Shown: piece by piece, positions 15,605 to 23,964 of the stretch
How positions within the stretch are numbered: the stretch's first letter is position 1
Layout: every line of letters starts with the position of its first letter
Source of the DNA: Bryobacteraceae bacterium
GTDB lineage: Bacteria > Acidobacteriota > Terriglobia > Bryobacterales > Bryobacteraceae
Direction: 5' to 3'
NCBI GenBank assembly: GCA_025980665.1
Contig: JAICXC010000041.1
Coordinates: 1 to 39,361 of the forward strand
DNA length: 39,361 nt
Notes under the pieces: model-generated
Databases searched by the model: none
The model's input: the letters and a program-made list of their open reading frames with translations, nothing else
What the model was told of the DNA's origin: nothing
Program-made: the position numbers and the translations under genes

Positions 15605-18103
15605 GTGGTTCCTTCCCGCATCAAGCCCGAAATCAAGAGTCCTGCGGGTCACTGGCCGCAGCTCCACGCCGCTGTCGAAGCCGGCGCCGACGCTGTGTAC
15701 TTCGGGCTGACGCATTTCACCGCGCGCGCCAAGTCCGGATTCACCATGGCGGAGTTGCCCGAAGCCATGCGAACCCTGCATCGCCGAGGCGTTAAAGGTT
15801 ACATAACATTCAACACCTTGATCTTCGACAACGAGCTCCCGGCCGCGGCTAAAGCTCTTGCCGCGATCGCGGAAGCCGGAGCCGACGCAATCCTGGTCCA
15901 GGATTGGGCGGCTGTCGCACTGGCCCGCCGCATCGCGCCGGATCTCGAAATCCACGGCAGCACACAGATGAGCATCACCAGCGTGGAAGGTGTGAGACAT
16001 GCCATAGGGCTCGGCGTGCGCCGCATGATTCTCGCGCGTGAACTTTCGCTCGACGAGATTCGCGCGATCCGCCGGCAGACCGATGCGGAGCTCGAGCTGT
16101 TCGTGCACGGCGCACTGTGCGTCTCCTATTCCGGGCAATGCTTCTCTTCGGAAGCCTGGGGTGGACGCAGCGCCAATCGTGGGCAGTGCGCGCAAGCCTG
16201 TCGTCTGCCCTATGAAATGTTGGTCGATGGCCGCTTAGAACCTTTAGGCGACGCGCGCTATCTGCTCTCGCCGGGCGATCTGTATGCGCTCGAACAAGTA
16301 CCGGAGATAGTGGACATCGGCATCTCGGCGCTCAAGATCGAAGGCCGATATAAGGACGCGGAGTATGTTGCGCTCACCACGCGGGCGTATCGAAAAGCGG
16401 TGGATGATGCGTGGGCGGGTCGCGAACAGTCCGCGGATCGTGGGGTTAAAGCGGAGCTGGAACAGGTGTATTCGCGGGGGCTGGGTCCGTTTTTCTTGAC
16501 CGGGACCAATCACCAGGTGGTTGTGAGGGGTCGCGCGCCACGGCATCGGGGCGTCCGCGTTGGCCGTGTCATTCGTGTGTCTCCGACCGATGTGCTGGTC
16601 AAGCCCGATGTTGTTGTGTCGCCGTTGAAACCGGGCGACGGAGTGGTGTTCGATGCCGCGGACTGGCGTAGTCCCCAGGAAACGGAAGAGGGTGGCCGCA
16701 TTTATCAGGTCCTGCAGAGCGCGGGAAATCTGGAACTGGCATTCGCCAATGGCGCGGTGAACACCTCGCGGATTCGCCCCGGCGATCTGGTGTGGCGCAC
16801 TCATGACCCCGAGATCGATAAGTCCGCGAGGCCTTACATTACAGCTGCATCACCCGTGAACAAGCAGAAGGTGAATGTCCGCGTGGCCGCGCGAGAAGGT
16901 GAGCCCCTGGAGCTCGAATGGTTCCTGCCAGCGCATCCCGATATTCGCATCCGCGTCGCGTCCGATGCGCCGCTCGAGGTTGCTCAGAATCGTGGGCTTA
17001 CTCCCGAGTTCCTGCGCGAACAACTGGGCCGTCTGGGTAACACGCCCTATGAGCTCGGCGAATTGGAACTCGCATGCGAAGGATCGGCTTTCGCACCCAG
17101 CTCACTGCTCAATCAGTTGCGAAGGCAAGCTGTCGAGAAACTGGCGGAACTCCAATCCAAGCTGCGCACCTTCGAGGTCCACGACCCATTGACTGCGATC
17201 GAGCAGTTGTTACCCGCGCCGAAACCGGCGGTGGCGCAGGCGACGCAACTCCATATTCTAGTCCGAACTGCGGAGCAGCTGGATTCTGCCATCGCGCTCG
17301 CGCCCGCTAGTATCACTCTGGATTATCTGGATCTATACGGTCTGCGGTCCTCGCTCGACCGCGTGAAGTCCGCCGGGATCGAGGCACGCGTCGCCAGCCC
17401 ACGGGTCTTGAAACCAGGAGAACAGAGAATTGCCGATTTTCTGCTGCGTTGCGAGTGCCCGATTTTGGTCCGCTCCGCCGGTCTTCTCGAAACATTGCGC
17501 GCGGCGAACGTCCGCCTGGACGGTGACTTCAGTCTGAACGCCGCGAACACAATCTCGGCCGACCTGCTGTTGGGCATGGGACTGAGCCGCCTGGCTCCAA
17601 CGCACGATTTGAACGCCGCGCAGATCGCCGAACTGGCTCGCGGTGTTGATCCGGCACGCCTCGAAGCGATCGCCTATCACCACCTGCCCGTGTTCCACAC
17701 CGAACACTGCGTTTTTTGCCGGTTCCTTTCCACTGGCACCAGTTATCGCGATTGCGGCCGGCCATGCGAGAAACACCAAATCGCGTTGCGCGATTCCGCT
17801 GGCCGTCCTCATCCACTGATGGCGGATGTGGGCTGCCGCAACACCGTGTTTGGAGCCGAGGCGCAGGAAGCCAGCCTGCATCTAGCCGAGTGGCTGGCGG
17901 CAGGAATCCGGCATTTCCGGCTCGAGTTCGTCCATGAGACAGCGGCTCAGGTTACCCACGTCAGCCGTGCGTTCGCCGACTTTTTCGCCGGTCGCTCGAC
18001 GCCCGATGAACTGCATCGACTGCTCCAGCGTTGCGCCCCCGAAGGTGTCACGGAGGGCAGCCTTTTCGTGCCATCGAGTGCCCTGCTGCCGGTTTTGCAG
18101 TAA
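15605..18103 (+). CDS. Long U32 family peptidase-like protein (with DUF3656-type region)
   Basis: An 832-residue member of the U32 family, a TIM-barrel iron-sulfur group now linked in several bacteria to RNA or ubiquinone hydroxylation rather than proteolysis (RlhA, UbiU/V). The N-terminal barrel begins PEIKSPAGHWPQLHAAVEAG. The U32 signature is clear: ELFVHGALCVSYSGQCFSS, followed by NRGQCAQACRLPYEM. The middle (about 330-560) resembles the DUF3656 insert of long RlhA-type proteins. The C-terminus repeats a barrel-like part with a Cys cluster (HCVFCRFLSTG, YRDCGRPCEKH, ADVGCRN). GTG 15605 is the nearest start to the conserved N-terminus; a TACACT box 7 nt upstream would make it leaderless. 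Upstream codons would overlap YciI and are proline-rich noise. Confidence 0.88.
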   Translation: MVPSRIKPEIKSPAGHWPQLHAAVEAGADAVYFGLTHFTARAKSGFTMAELPEAMRTLHRRGVKGYITFNTLIFDNELPAAAKALAAIAEAGADAILVQDWAAVALARRIAPDLEIHGSTQMSITSVEGVRHAIGLGVRRMILARELSLDEIRAIRRQTDAELELFVHGALCVSYSGQCFSSEAWGGRSANRGQCAQACRLPYEMLVDGRLEPLGDARYLLSPGDLYALEQVPEIVDIGISALKIEGRYKDAEYVALTTRAYRKAVDDAWAGREQSADRGVKAELEQVYSRGLGPFFLTGTNHQVVVRGRAPRHRGVRVGRVIRVSPTDVLVKPDVVVSPLKPGDGVVFDAADWRSPQETEEGGRIYQVLQSAGNLELAFANGAVNTSRIRPGDLVWRTHDPEIDKSARPYITAASPVNKQKVNVRVAAREGEPLELEWFLPAHPDIRIRVASDAPLEVAQNRGLTPEFLREQLGRLGNTPYELGELELACEGSAFAPSSLLNQLRRQAVEKLAELQSKLRTFEVHDPLTAIEQLLPAPKPAVAQATQLHILVRTAEQLDSAIALAPASITLDYLDLYGLRSSLDRVKSAGIEARVASPRVLKPGEQRIADFLLRCECPILVRSAGLLETLRAANVRLDGDFSLNAANTISADLLLGMGLSRLAPTHDLNAAQIAELARGVDPARLEAIAYHHLPVFHTEHCVFCRFLSTGTSYRDCGRPCEKHQIALRDSAGRPHPLMADVGCRNTVFGAEAQEASLHLAEWLAAGIRHFRLEFVHETAAQVTHVSRAFADFFAGRSTPDELHRLLQRCAPEGVTEGSLFVPSSALLPVLQ

Positions 18104-18127
18104 CCCAGATTCTGATACAGTTTTGGC

Positions 18128-18640
18128 ATGAAACTTCCCGGCACATTGTTGCTGCTTCTGGTACTGGCCGTGGGACCGGCGCTGGCGCAAAAGGTCGACA
18201 TCGAATTTGACGACTCCGCGGTCTTCGAACGCTATAAGACGTTTCACATCGTGGAGGGCCAAATCAACGCTAAGGCGGCCGCGCTCAATAGCGATCTCAC
18301 CCGGCGCAAGATCGAAAACGAAATCCGCAAGCGGCTTACCGAGAAGGGGCTGATGGAAGTCGAGAGCAAGCCCGATCTGAACGTCCGCTTCACGCTGGGA
18401 CAAGCCCGAAAATCGGAAGTGGAGGCTTATCCGGCAGGCTGGCGCGGGCTGGGTACGCGGCGTGTGCGCGTAGCATACACCCAGGGGACCTTGGTCATCA
18501 ACCTGCGCGATACGAATCGCAAGGAACTCGTCTGGCGCTCGGTTGCGGAGGAAGAGAAGAACGATCCCATGCAGATCGCCCAGCACCTGGACGACATGGT
18601 CCGGAAATCGATCGACAAGTATCCGCCCAAGACAAAATAG
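18128..18640 (+). CDS. DUF4136 domain secreted protein
   Basis: A 170-residue exported protein. A clean signal peptide (MKLPGTLLLLLVLAVGPALAQ) is followed by the DUF4136 pattern: an N-terminal strand around the YKTFHIVEG motif, NEIRKRLTEKGLMEVESKPD in the middle, LNVRFTLG, GTLVINLRDTNRKELVWRSV, and a terminal helix RKSIDKYPP. Family members are small periplasmic or lipoprotein components of unknown role; here no lipobox Cys follows the signal. It starts 24 bp after U32 on the same strand, but a TACAGT box ending 6 nt before the ATG suggests its own leaderless promoter. Its stop lies 3 bp from a convergent gene. Confidence 0.88.
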   Translation: MKLPGTLLLLLVLAVGPALAQKVDIEFDDSAVFERYKTFHIVEGQINAKAAALNSDLTRRKIENEIRKRLTEKGLMEVESKPDLNVRFTLGQARKSEVEAYPAGWRGLGTRRVRVAYTQGTLVINLRDTNRKELVWRSVAEEEKNDPMQIAQHLDDMVRKSIDKYPPKTK

Positions 18641-18643
18641 CGG

Positions 18644-19228
18644 CTAATGATCGTGCCCGGAATCGGGTCCAAAAGCCGACCGATGATACGGCGTGTCCGG
18701 AGTCGACATTTTCTGGTGCTCGGGACCTGCGGCCGGACGTGGACCCGGATACTTGATCAAGTCCCAGCCCGCGAAGTTTTTGTTCCCGCCGTAATACGGA
18801 TCACCGAACATTCCTTCGAGCGTCAACCGGCGCGCGCGATTGAAGAATGCCCGGCCCGTGGTGAGTCCCTCGGCTCGATTAGCTTCGATAGCAGTGAGCA
18901 CCGCGTCCCGCTGTTCGTCAACAAGATCGGCCAACGGCGCGCCGTGCACTCGGCGAGCATACGCATCCACCGCTTCCAGACCGGCTATGAACATGTCCTT
19001 CTCGTCCCTAAGATATCCGGCCAGTTGGCGGTCTATGTAATTCTGTGCCCCCGCGTCCACTGCGCCCGGACCGTTTTCATCGCGCGGAATCAGCCGGTCA
19101 ATGAATGCTTCGAGGGTACGAAGCTGCGCGGGCGTCAAGGCGTGCTCTGATCGCTGTCCAGAGGACTTCAGCGCGGCGACAGGGACCAGCGCCGCGCTAG
19201 CGATCAGAGTACGCCGGGAAAACGCCAT
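18644..19228 (-). CDS. Gluconate 2-dehydrogenase subunit 3 family protein
   Basis: A 194-residue periplasmic protein. The start at ATG 19228 gives an N-terminus MAFSRRTLIASAALVPVAAL with a twin-arginine-like signal; longer in-frame starts would run into the upstream gene. The helical subunit-3 domain shows LTPAQLRTLEAFIDRLIPRD, GAQNYIDRQLAGYLRDEKDM, and FFNRARRLTLEGMFGDPYYG, then NKNFAGWDLIKYPGP. A histidine-containing tail ends DSGHDH. This subunit normally accompanies a flavin GMC oxidoreductase and a cytochrome, and neither is present here. It is the second gene of a pair, 5 bp behind a PEBP protein. The partner oxidoreductase may be encoded elsewhere. Confidence 0.9.
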   Translation of the reverse strand: MAFSRRTLIASAALVPVAALKSSGQRSEHALTPAQLRTLEAFIDRLIPRDENGPGAVDAGAQNYIDRQLAGYLRDEKDMFIAGLEAVDAYARRVHGAPLADLVDEQRDAVLTAIEANRAEGLTTGRAFFNRARRLTLEGMFGDPYYGGNKNFAGWDLIKYPGPRPAAGPEHQKMSTPDTPYHRSAFGPDSGHDH

Positions 19229-19233
19229 GGATC

Positions 19234-19854
19234 CTATTGTTGCCCAAACATCCCGATGTACACGCCCTTCGAGAGAACCTTGCCGTTCATGGCGTTCATC
19301 AGATCCGCACGCGAGGTGCTGGCCGGCAGGCCCAGCTTCGCACTCAGAGCATAGATCTCGAACGTATAGTGATGATCGCCGTGACCGGCCGGAGGGCACG
19401 GACCGAAATACCCGGGCTGTCCCGCGATATTGTTAGGCTGCTTGGCGCCGCTCGGAAGGTCCGCTTGGTTCGGTACACCGGCCGGCAGACTGGTTGCATC
19501 GCCCGGAATGTCGAAGATGGCCCAGTGCAGGACGTCGTTAGTCGCGGAGCCGGCAATGACGGGATCCGGATCGTGCAGGATCAGAGTATAGCTCATGGTT
19601 CCGGCGGGCCCAGGGGTCCAGCTAATCGCGGGGGAGGGAACTCCCTGACCTGCTGCGCACGTATTCGCGGCGGGAATCTTGCCGCCGTCGGCGAAGCCTG
19701 CGATCGTCATCTTAACCATCGGAGGAAGATTGGGACCCTTGCCCTTTCCACCGCCTTTGCCGCCGCCCCTGCCCCCTTTGTCCTGGGCGATCATGGAGCC
19801 CGCGCCGACCGCTACGACCAGTGCCAGAGCCATCAGAAACCGAGTTACTCGCAT
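19234..19854 (-). CDS. YbhB/YbcL-type PEBP family secreted protein
   Basis: A 206-residue exported phosphatidylethanolamine-binding-protein homologue. A signal peptide (MRVTRFLMALALVVAVGAGS) is followed by a low-complexity Gly/Lys stretch (about 26-40, GGRGGGKGGGKGKG) and the PEBP core: SPAISWTPGPAGTMSYTLIL, HDPDPV, NDVLHWAIFDIP, YFGPCPPAGHGDHHYTFEIY. The HDPD, HW and GPCPP-HHY motifs form the family's anion-binding pocket. An AGGAG ribosome site precedes the ATG. The gene is the first of a two-gene unit with gluconate-dehydrogenase subunit 3, an uncommon pairing. Ligand and function are unknown; the Gly/Lys tract is probably a flexible linker. Confidence 0.92.
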   Translation of the reverse strand: MRVTRFLMALALVVAVGAGSMIAQDKGGRGGGKGGGKGKGPNLPPMVKMTIAGFADGGKIPAANTCAAGQGVPSPAISWTPGPAGTMSYTLILHDPDPVIAGSATNDVLHWAIFDIPGDATSLPAGVPNQADLPSGAKQPNNIAGQPGYFGPCPPAGHGDHHYTFEIYALSAKLGLPASTSRADLMNAMNGKVLSKGVYIGMFGQQ

Positions 19855-20184
19855 TGTATTGGTATTCTCCTAGTCGTTTAAACGTACACAACCAAACCAA
19901 TTCTAGCTACTTTTGACCGCCGCCCGCGCTACCGCGGCCTCGCCTTCTGTGGAACATTTTCTGCCCGCCCACGGGCACAGAAAAATGGGCATTTCCCAAG
20001 GAATGCCGAACACCTGCATACGCTGATCCGGTATCCAAAATGCGCGGGGGCATGCCATGGGCGAGAGCTTCGAAATCGATCGCGGCCGCATTTTACGGAA
20101 GAAACGAAAAACTCGCGGCGTTTTTGGAATTGCTGGAAAAGTCATGGGGGCTGATTTTAGCACTGTGGTAAGATTCCCTTCATT
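19855..20184. promoter_or_regulatory. 330-bp divergent intergenic region with two hairpins
   Basis: This lies between the PEBP gene (minus) and the GntR gene (plus). It holds two stem-loops: TTTTCTGCCCG / CGGGCACAGAAAA (19957-19984, with a two-base bulge) and GGCATT-N8-AATGCC (19988-20007). They may be operators or terminator-like structures. A minus-strand frame of 86 codons (19903-20163) lacks any recognisable domain and I do not call it. No RNA gene recognised. Confidence 0.4.
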
Positions 20185-20979
20185 GTGCCTACAGGAGCCA
20201 ACACTGCCCCGGAGTTTTCTTCTCAGACCGGACGCACAGTCCTGAACCTGCGTGAGATGCTTTTGCGCGGCGATTTTCAGCCGGGAGAGCGCCTATCGGA
20301 GCTTCCCTTGGTCGCGCGCCTGGGCGTTTCGCGGACTCCCCTGCGGCTGGCTCTCGATCGTCTGGCGAACGAAGGTCTGCTCGAAATCGTACCGACCGGC
20401 GGCTTCGTCGTGCGCGCCTTCACGTTGACCGATGTGTACGACACCATCGAGCTGCGCGGTGTTCTGGAAGGCTCGGCAGCCAGGCTGGCGGCCGAAAGGT
20501 TGCAGGACCGTCGCGAGCTCGCCGGTCTTCACTCGCTTCAAAACGAGCTGGAACTGGTGATGCCGCTCGCTCCTGAGCTGGTTCCCACCATTGATTCGTT
20601 CGCGACTTATCTGGATTTGAATGAGGCCTTCCATTCGACCTTGGTCGATTTGGCGAAGAGCCCCATGCTCCGCAGGACGGTGGATCGGCTGCTATCCCTT
20701 CCTTTCGCGTCACCCAGCGCCACGGTATTCGCACGGCTGAAATTGCCGAAGGCCAAAGAGTTGCTCACCGTCGCTCACGATCATCACCAGGCGATCATGG
20801 AAGCGATTGAGAAACGCCAAGGAAGCCGCGCGGAAGCCCTGGCCAGGGAACACGCGTGCCTGGCTTTACGAAATCTGGAAGCTGTCATGGCCGACAAGGA
20901 AGTCTCGAGTTCCGTACCGGGCGTCTCGTTGATCCGCATGCCGGACGCTAATGCGTCAGAGCGTACATCACGTAGTTGA
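20185..20979 (+). CDS. GntR family transcriptional regulator, FadR/FCD type
   Basis: A 264-residue regulator. The N-terminal winged helix (about 18-82) reads LREMLLRGDFQPGERLSELP, LVARLGVSRTPLRLALDRLA, NEGLLEIVPTGGFVVRAF. The C-terminal all-helical FCD ligand domain follows, with ELRGVLEGSAARLAAERL and metal-type histidines in LNEAFHSTLVD, HDHHQAIMEAI and EHACLALRNL. FCD regulators respond to small carboxylates, often catabolic intermediates. The start is GTG 20185. Its last 32 bp overlap the convergent DUF4159 paralogue 2, so the two 3' ends are antisense. No target operon lies directly next to it; control of the adjoining PEBP pair by shared promoter DNA is possible. Confidence 0.93.
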   Translation: MPTGANTAPEFSSQTGRTVLNLREMLLRGDFQPGERLSELPLVARLGVSRTPLRLALDRLANEGLLEIVPTGGFVVRAFTLTDVYDTIELRGVLEGSAARLAAERLQDRRELAGLHSLQNELELVMPLAPELVPTIDSFATYLDLNEAFHSTLVDLAKSPMLRRTVDRLLSLPFASPSATVFARLKLPKAKELLTVAHDHHQAIMEAIEKRQGSRAEALAREHACLALRNLEAVMADKEVSSSVPGVSLIRMPDANASERTSRS

Positions 20980-21775
20980 CCCCGATATTAATGGCCAGAT
21001 GTGAGTACCGCTCCGGATAGCGGGGATCGTCGGCGTATTCCCACGCATCGCCCAGATCCGAGTTGGGCGTAATGGCTGCCTCAATCCGGCCCTTGTCGTC
21101 GTAGATGGCGCGCCAATAGGGAATATCGCCGCCGTTCTGCGCGCCGCGGCCGTACAGACCCCAAGCGCCCAGAACCTGGAAACGGTTGTTGAGGTCGTAG
21201 AGGATGTGAAACGCGGTGTCTTCTTCAGGAATATCAACGGGGGTCTTCCCCGGCAGGACGCGACCCATGCTCTGCATGAAAACGTCCCACTCAAACGGCC
21301 CCCAAAAATCATCGCACCAGAAGAAGCCTCCACGAGCCAGGTAATCGCGCATCTTGGCAGCTTGCTTGTCGGTCAGATCCCATTCGCCCGGCCGCACCGC
21401 GTAGAGCATGGGCCAGTTGTAAACGTCATCTTCATCGTCCAGGTTGACCGGCTGCTCCACCGGCCGCGCGTCGATGCGGGTGAGACGCATGATGGCGGTA
21501 AGAAAATGACGATCGGCGCGAGGGTAATCCTGCGTCCAACTGGACATGCCGTTGGCCCAACCGCGGCGCCCGGAACGGTCGAAACGCGCTGTCGGCGCCG
21601 GCGGATACATCAGCCTCGCAAATACCCATTCAGCGGGTCGCTGAGCGTCCTGGGGCAGCGGGAAATTGTTGTACTCGATGGCCGGATACTCGCGAAATTC
21701 GCGCTGCCACGCACACAGCGAGCCGACGAAGATGGCGCCGCCCGCCAGCAGGAACAGGATGTATCGACGGCTCAT
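20948..21775 (-). CDS. DUF4159 domain protein, paralogue 2
   Basis: A 275-residue exported protein. The N-terminus MSRRYILFLLAGGAIFVGSL is a signal anchor. The DUF4159 domain matches paralogue 1 closely: AEWVFARLMYP, YPRADRHFLTAIMRLTRIDA, DLTDKQAAKMRDYLARGGFF with CDDFWGPFEW, SDLGDAWEYADDPRYPERYS, and the same C-terminal YALTH. Paralogues 1 and 2 are clearly each other's closest relatives in the window. A GGAGGG ribosome site lies about 13 nt upstream. The 3' end overlaps the GntR coding sequence by 32 bp. The role is unknown; the family is widespread and expanded in Acidobacteriota. Confidence 0.87.
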   Translation of the reverse strand: MSRRYILFLLAGGAIFVGSLCAWQREFREYPAIEYNNFPLPQDAQRPAEWVFARLMYPPAPTARFDRSGRRGWANGMSSWTQDYPRADRHFLTAIMRLTRIDARPVEQPVNLDDEDDVYNWPMLYAVRPGEWDLTDKQAAKMRDYLARGGFFWCDDFWGPFEWDVFMQSMGRVLPGKTPVDIPEEDTAFHILYDLNNRFQVLGAWGLYGRGAQNGGDIPYWRAIYDDKGRIEAAITPNSDLGDAWEYADDPRYPERYSHLAINIGVNYVMYALTH

Positions 21776-21830
21776 GGAGCGATCAAATCCCTCCAGAGGA
21801 TAACACCTCTACTGGAACGTCGTTTTTCAT

Positions 21831-22205
21831 ATGATAGGAGGCATGGCCGCCGAGAACTCCGCCGCTAAACCAGTTTCCCACTTGACGCTAGTCACCTCCA
21901 TGGAAGGCGACGCCGCGTTCGTGCGATGTTCCGGCAAGCTGCTCACCGGCTCGACGGGAATCCTGCAGACTGAGGTTCGCGGCTTGATCCCCGGTTCCAA
22001 GCGGATCGTGCTCGACTTGACCGATCTCGGCTACATGGACAGTAGCGGGCTCGGTTCAATCATTGGACTGTATGTTTCGGTCAAGACTGCGGGCGGGCGG
22101 CTGGAGGTGATCAACCTGAGTGCGCGTGTAAGGCAACTGTTCAGCATTACCAATGTGCTGAGTTTGTTCGAGGTGTGCGGTGAACAGAATATCCGGCTTC
22201 CGTAA
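21831..22205 (+). CDS. STAS-domain anti-sigma factor antagonist
   Basis: A 124-residue single STAS domain of the SpoIIAA/RsbV type. The phosphorylation loop is intact: LDLTDLGYMDSSGLGSIIGL, with D70-S71, equivalent to the Asp-Ser of SpoIIAA. A partner-switching role is likely: an anti-sigma kinase phosphorylates Ser71 and the dephospho form frees a sigma factor. No RsbW-type kinase or PP2C phosphatase is adjacent. The start is uncertain: ATG 21831 has no ribosome site, and ATG 21843 has AGGAGG only 1 nt upstream. Its 3' end overlaps the alpha/beta hydrolase start by 26 bp, implying co-translation with a secreted enzyme. Confidence 0.9.
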   Translation: MIGGMAAENSAAKPVSHLTLVTSMEGDAAFVRCSGKLLTGSTGILQTEVRGLIPGSKRIVLDLTDLGYMDSSGLGSIIGLYVSVKTAGGRLEVINLSARVRQLFSITNVLSLFEVCGEQNIRLP

Positions 22206-23067
22206 ACGTGCGAGGCTGCTGATGCTAGCGGCTGTGTCCCTGGCGGCACAGACTTCATATCAGGACCGCTTCGTCACGGTCAACGGTCTGCGCCTGCACT
22301 ATCTCGACTGGGGTTCGCCCGACAAGCAACCCTTCATCATGCTGCACGGGATTGGCCGCGTCGCCCACTCCTTCGACCACATCGCGCCGCGATTCAGCCA
22401 AGATTATCACGTCATCGCTATCGACATGCGCGGCCACGGCGATTCGGCTTGGTCGCCTGAGGGCGCTTATCTGGTGGAGGATTACGCCAAGGACCTGGCG
22501 GCGTTCGTCGAACAGCTAAATTTGAGTGACGTTGTCCTGCTCGGGAATTCCACCGGCGGCCGCGTGGTCCAGGTCTATGCAGGCACGCACCCGGAGCGCG
22601 TAGCGAAGCTGGTGGTCGAAGATGTGGGACCGGAGCGGACCAATGAAATCGCCTCGGGTTTTGCTCGCAGAGTCCAGCAGGAAGAAAACGGCTGGGCGTC
22701 GGAAGACGAATTGGTCGCTTCCCTGATGCGCGGCGGTGGGACGGTTTCCGAAGAATTGCAGCGCAATTACGCCCACTTTGGCAGCAAACGGCGCGAGGAT
22801 GGCCGCATCGTGTGGAAGCGCGATCCGAATCTGGTCAAGGGATTCGTTCCCACAGAACTGTGGACACAAGTGCTCAAGATCACATGCCCGACGATTTACA
22901 TTTTGGGTGGCGCAAGTAGTATCGTGCCTCTGGAAACGCAGAAGAAGTTGAAGGAGAGTCTACCGGCGGTCGAGATCGTGACGATGCCCAAGCTCGGACA
23001 CTATCCGCATCAGGAAGCGCCGGAAGATTACCTCCGCATCGTGCAGACATTCCTTGCCAAGCGCTAG
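22180..23067 (+). CDS. Alpha/beta-fold hydrolase, probably exported
   Basis: A 295-residue hydrolase. GTG 22180 gives a signal-peptide-like N-terminus (KRARLLMLAAVSLAAQ). The fold shows the oxyanion HGIGR, the IDMRGHGDS strand-4 motif, nucleophile Ser124 in LLGNSTGGRVV and His274 in PKLGHYPHQEAPEDY. The usual catalytic Asp after strand 7 (GxxSD-type) is not seen: the segment reads GGASSIVPLETQKK, so Asp seems lost or supplied from elsewhere. The gene overlaps the STAS gene by 26 bp and its stop overlaps the DUF4159 paralogue 3 stop by 4 bp. Substrate unknown; ester or haloalkane-type chemistry is possible. Confidence 0.87.
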   Translation: MNRISGFRKRARLLMLAAVSLAAQTSYQDRFVTVNGLRLHYLDWGSPDKQPFIMLHGIGRVAHSFDHIAPRFSQDYHVIAIDMRGHGDSAWSPEGAYLVEDYAKDLAAFVEQLNLSDVVLLGNSTGGRVVQVYAGTHPERVAKLVVEDVGPERTNEIASGFARRVQQEENGWASEDELVASLMRGGGTVSEELQRNYAHFGSKRREDGRIVWKRDPNLVKGFVPTELWTQVLKITCPTIYILGGASSIVPLETQKKLKESLPAVEIVTMPKLGHYPHQEAPEDYLRIVQTFLAKR

Positions 23068-23906
23068 TGCGTAATGGCGTACATCAGATAATTGATCCCG
23101 TAGTGATACGCCAGCGTGGTCATCGCCTCGGGATAGTAGGGAACGTCGGCGAATTCCCAGGCGTCCCCGATGTCCGTGTCGAAATTGACGGAGACGACCA
23201 TGCGATTCTCAGGATCGTACATGGCCTTCCACGCGGATTTGGTGCCCGGCGGTTGATAGACTCTTCCGTCCCCTCCCAAATGGCGTGACCCGGGAATAAA
23301 CATCAGATCTTTTTGCTGGATGTCGTAAAGAACGTGCATGACCGAATCGTCGAGTCCGATATCGTTGATGGGCTGGCCCGGCAACACGCGGTTCATGGCT
23401 TCGGTGAAAACTTCCCATTCCTGCGGTCCGTTCTGGTCCCAGAAATCATCGGTCATGATAAAACCGCCGCGCAAAAGATATTCCCGGAGCTGCGAGGTCT
23501 CTTGATCGGAAAGGTCCCAGTAGCCAGTCTGGGTGGCGTAGATCCATGGATAGTCGAAAAGCTTCTCATCCTTAAGAGATACATGCTGGGGGTTCCCCGC
23601 GTCGATTCGCGTCAGCCGTTGGACGCCTTTGGTGAAGTGTTCGTCGGCGTCGGGCCAATCCTGGGCCCACCAGCCGGAGGCTCTTCCCCGGCGCGAAACC
23701 TGTCTGAAGCCGCCGCCAAATCCCCCGCCTCGATTGTCTTGATACTCAACTCGGAGAAAATGGAATTCCGCGTTCGCTGGGAATTCGGATTCTGGCGCAT
23801 CCGAACTAAAGCCTCGAAAGCGGCCAAATCCTTGAGAAAACGCCACTACGGCGAGCCCCAGAAGGCCCATCGCCACTAAGGTAGCTCGGATACGACCCAT
23901 TCTCAT
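23064..23906 (-). CDS. DUF4159 domain protein, paralogue 3
   Basis: A 280-residue exported protein. ATG 23906 is preceded by AGGA and gives the signal peptide MRMGRIRATLVAMGLLGLAV; a start 15 codons upstream is less likely. The mature N-terminus contains a Gly/Phe/Arg segment (GGGFGGGFRQ). DUF4159 motifs are WPDADEHFTKGVQRLTRIDA, DLSDQETSQLREYLLRGGFI with TDDFWDQNGPQEW, TDIGDAWEFADVPYYPEA, and C-terminal YAITH. It is more diverged than paralogues 1 and 2, lacking the long PERFS/PERYS segment. Its stop overlaps the alpha/beta hydrolase stop by 4 bp (convergent). Confidence 0.85.
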   Translation of the reverse strand: MRMGRIRATLVAMGLLGLAVVAFSQGFGRFRGFSSDAPESEFPANAEFHFLRVEYQDNRGGGFGGGFRQVSRRGRASGWWAQDWPDADEHFTKGVQRLTRIDAGNPQHVSLKDEKLFDYPWIYATQTGYWDLSDQETSQLREYLLRGGFIMTDDFWDQNGPQEWEVFTEAMNRVLPGQPINDIGLDDSVMHVLYDIQQKDLMFIPGSRHLGGDGRVYQPPGTKSAWKAMYDPENRMVVSVNFDTDIGDAWEFADVPYYPEAMTTLAYHYGINYLMYAITH

Positions 23907-23964
23907 CTTGCATCCTAATTGTAGCCCCGCGAAACCAGGGCGCGCTGCCACGTATTCTGGATTG

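Noticed and set aside
19903-20163. An 86-codon minus-strand frame in the PEBP-GntR gap
   Set aside because: No ribosome site or domain, and it overlaps the hairpins and promoter region.
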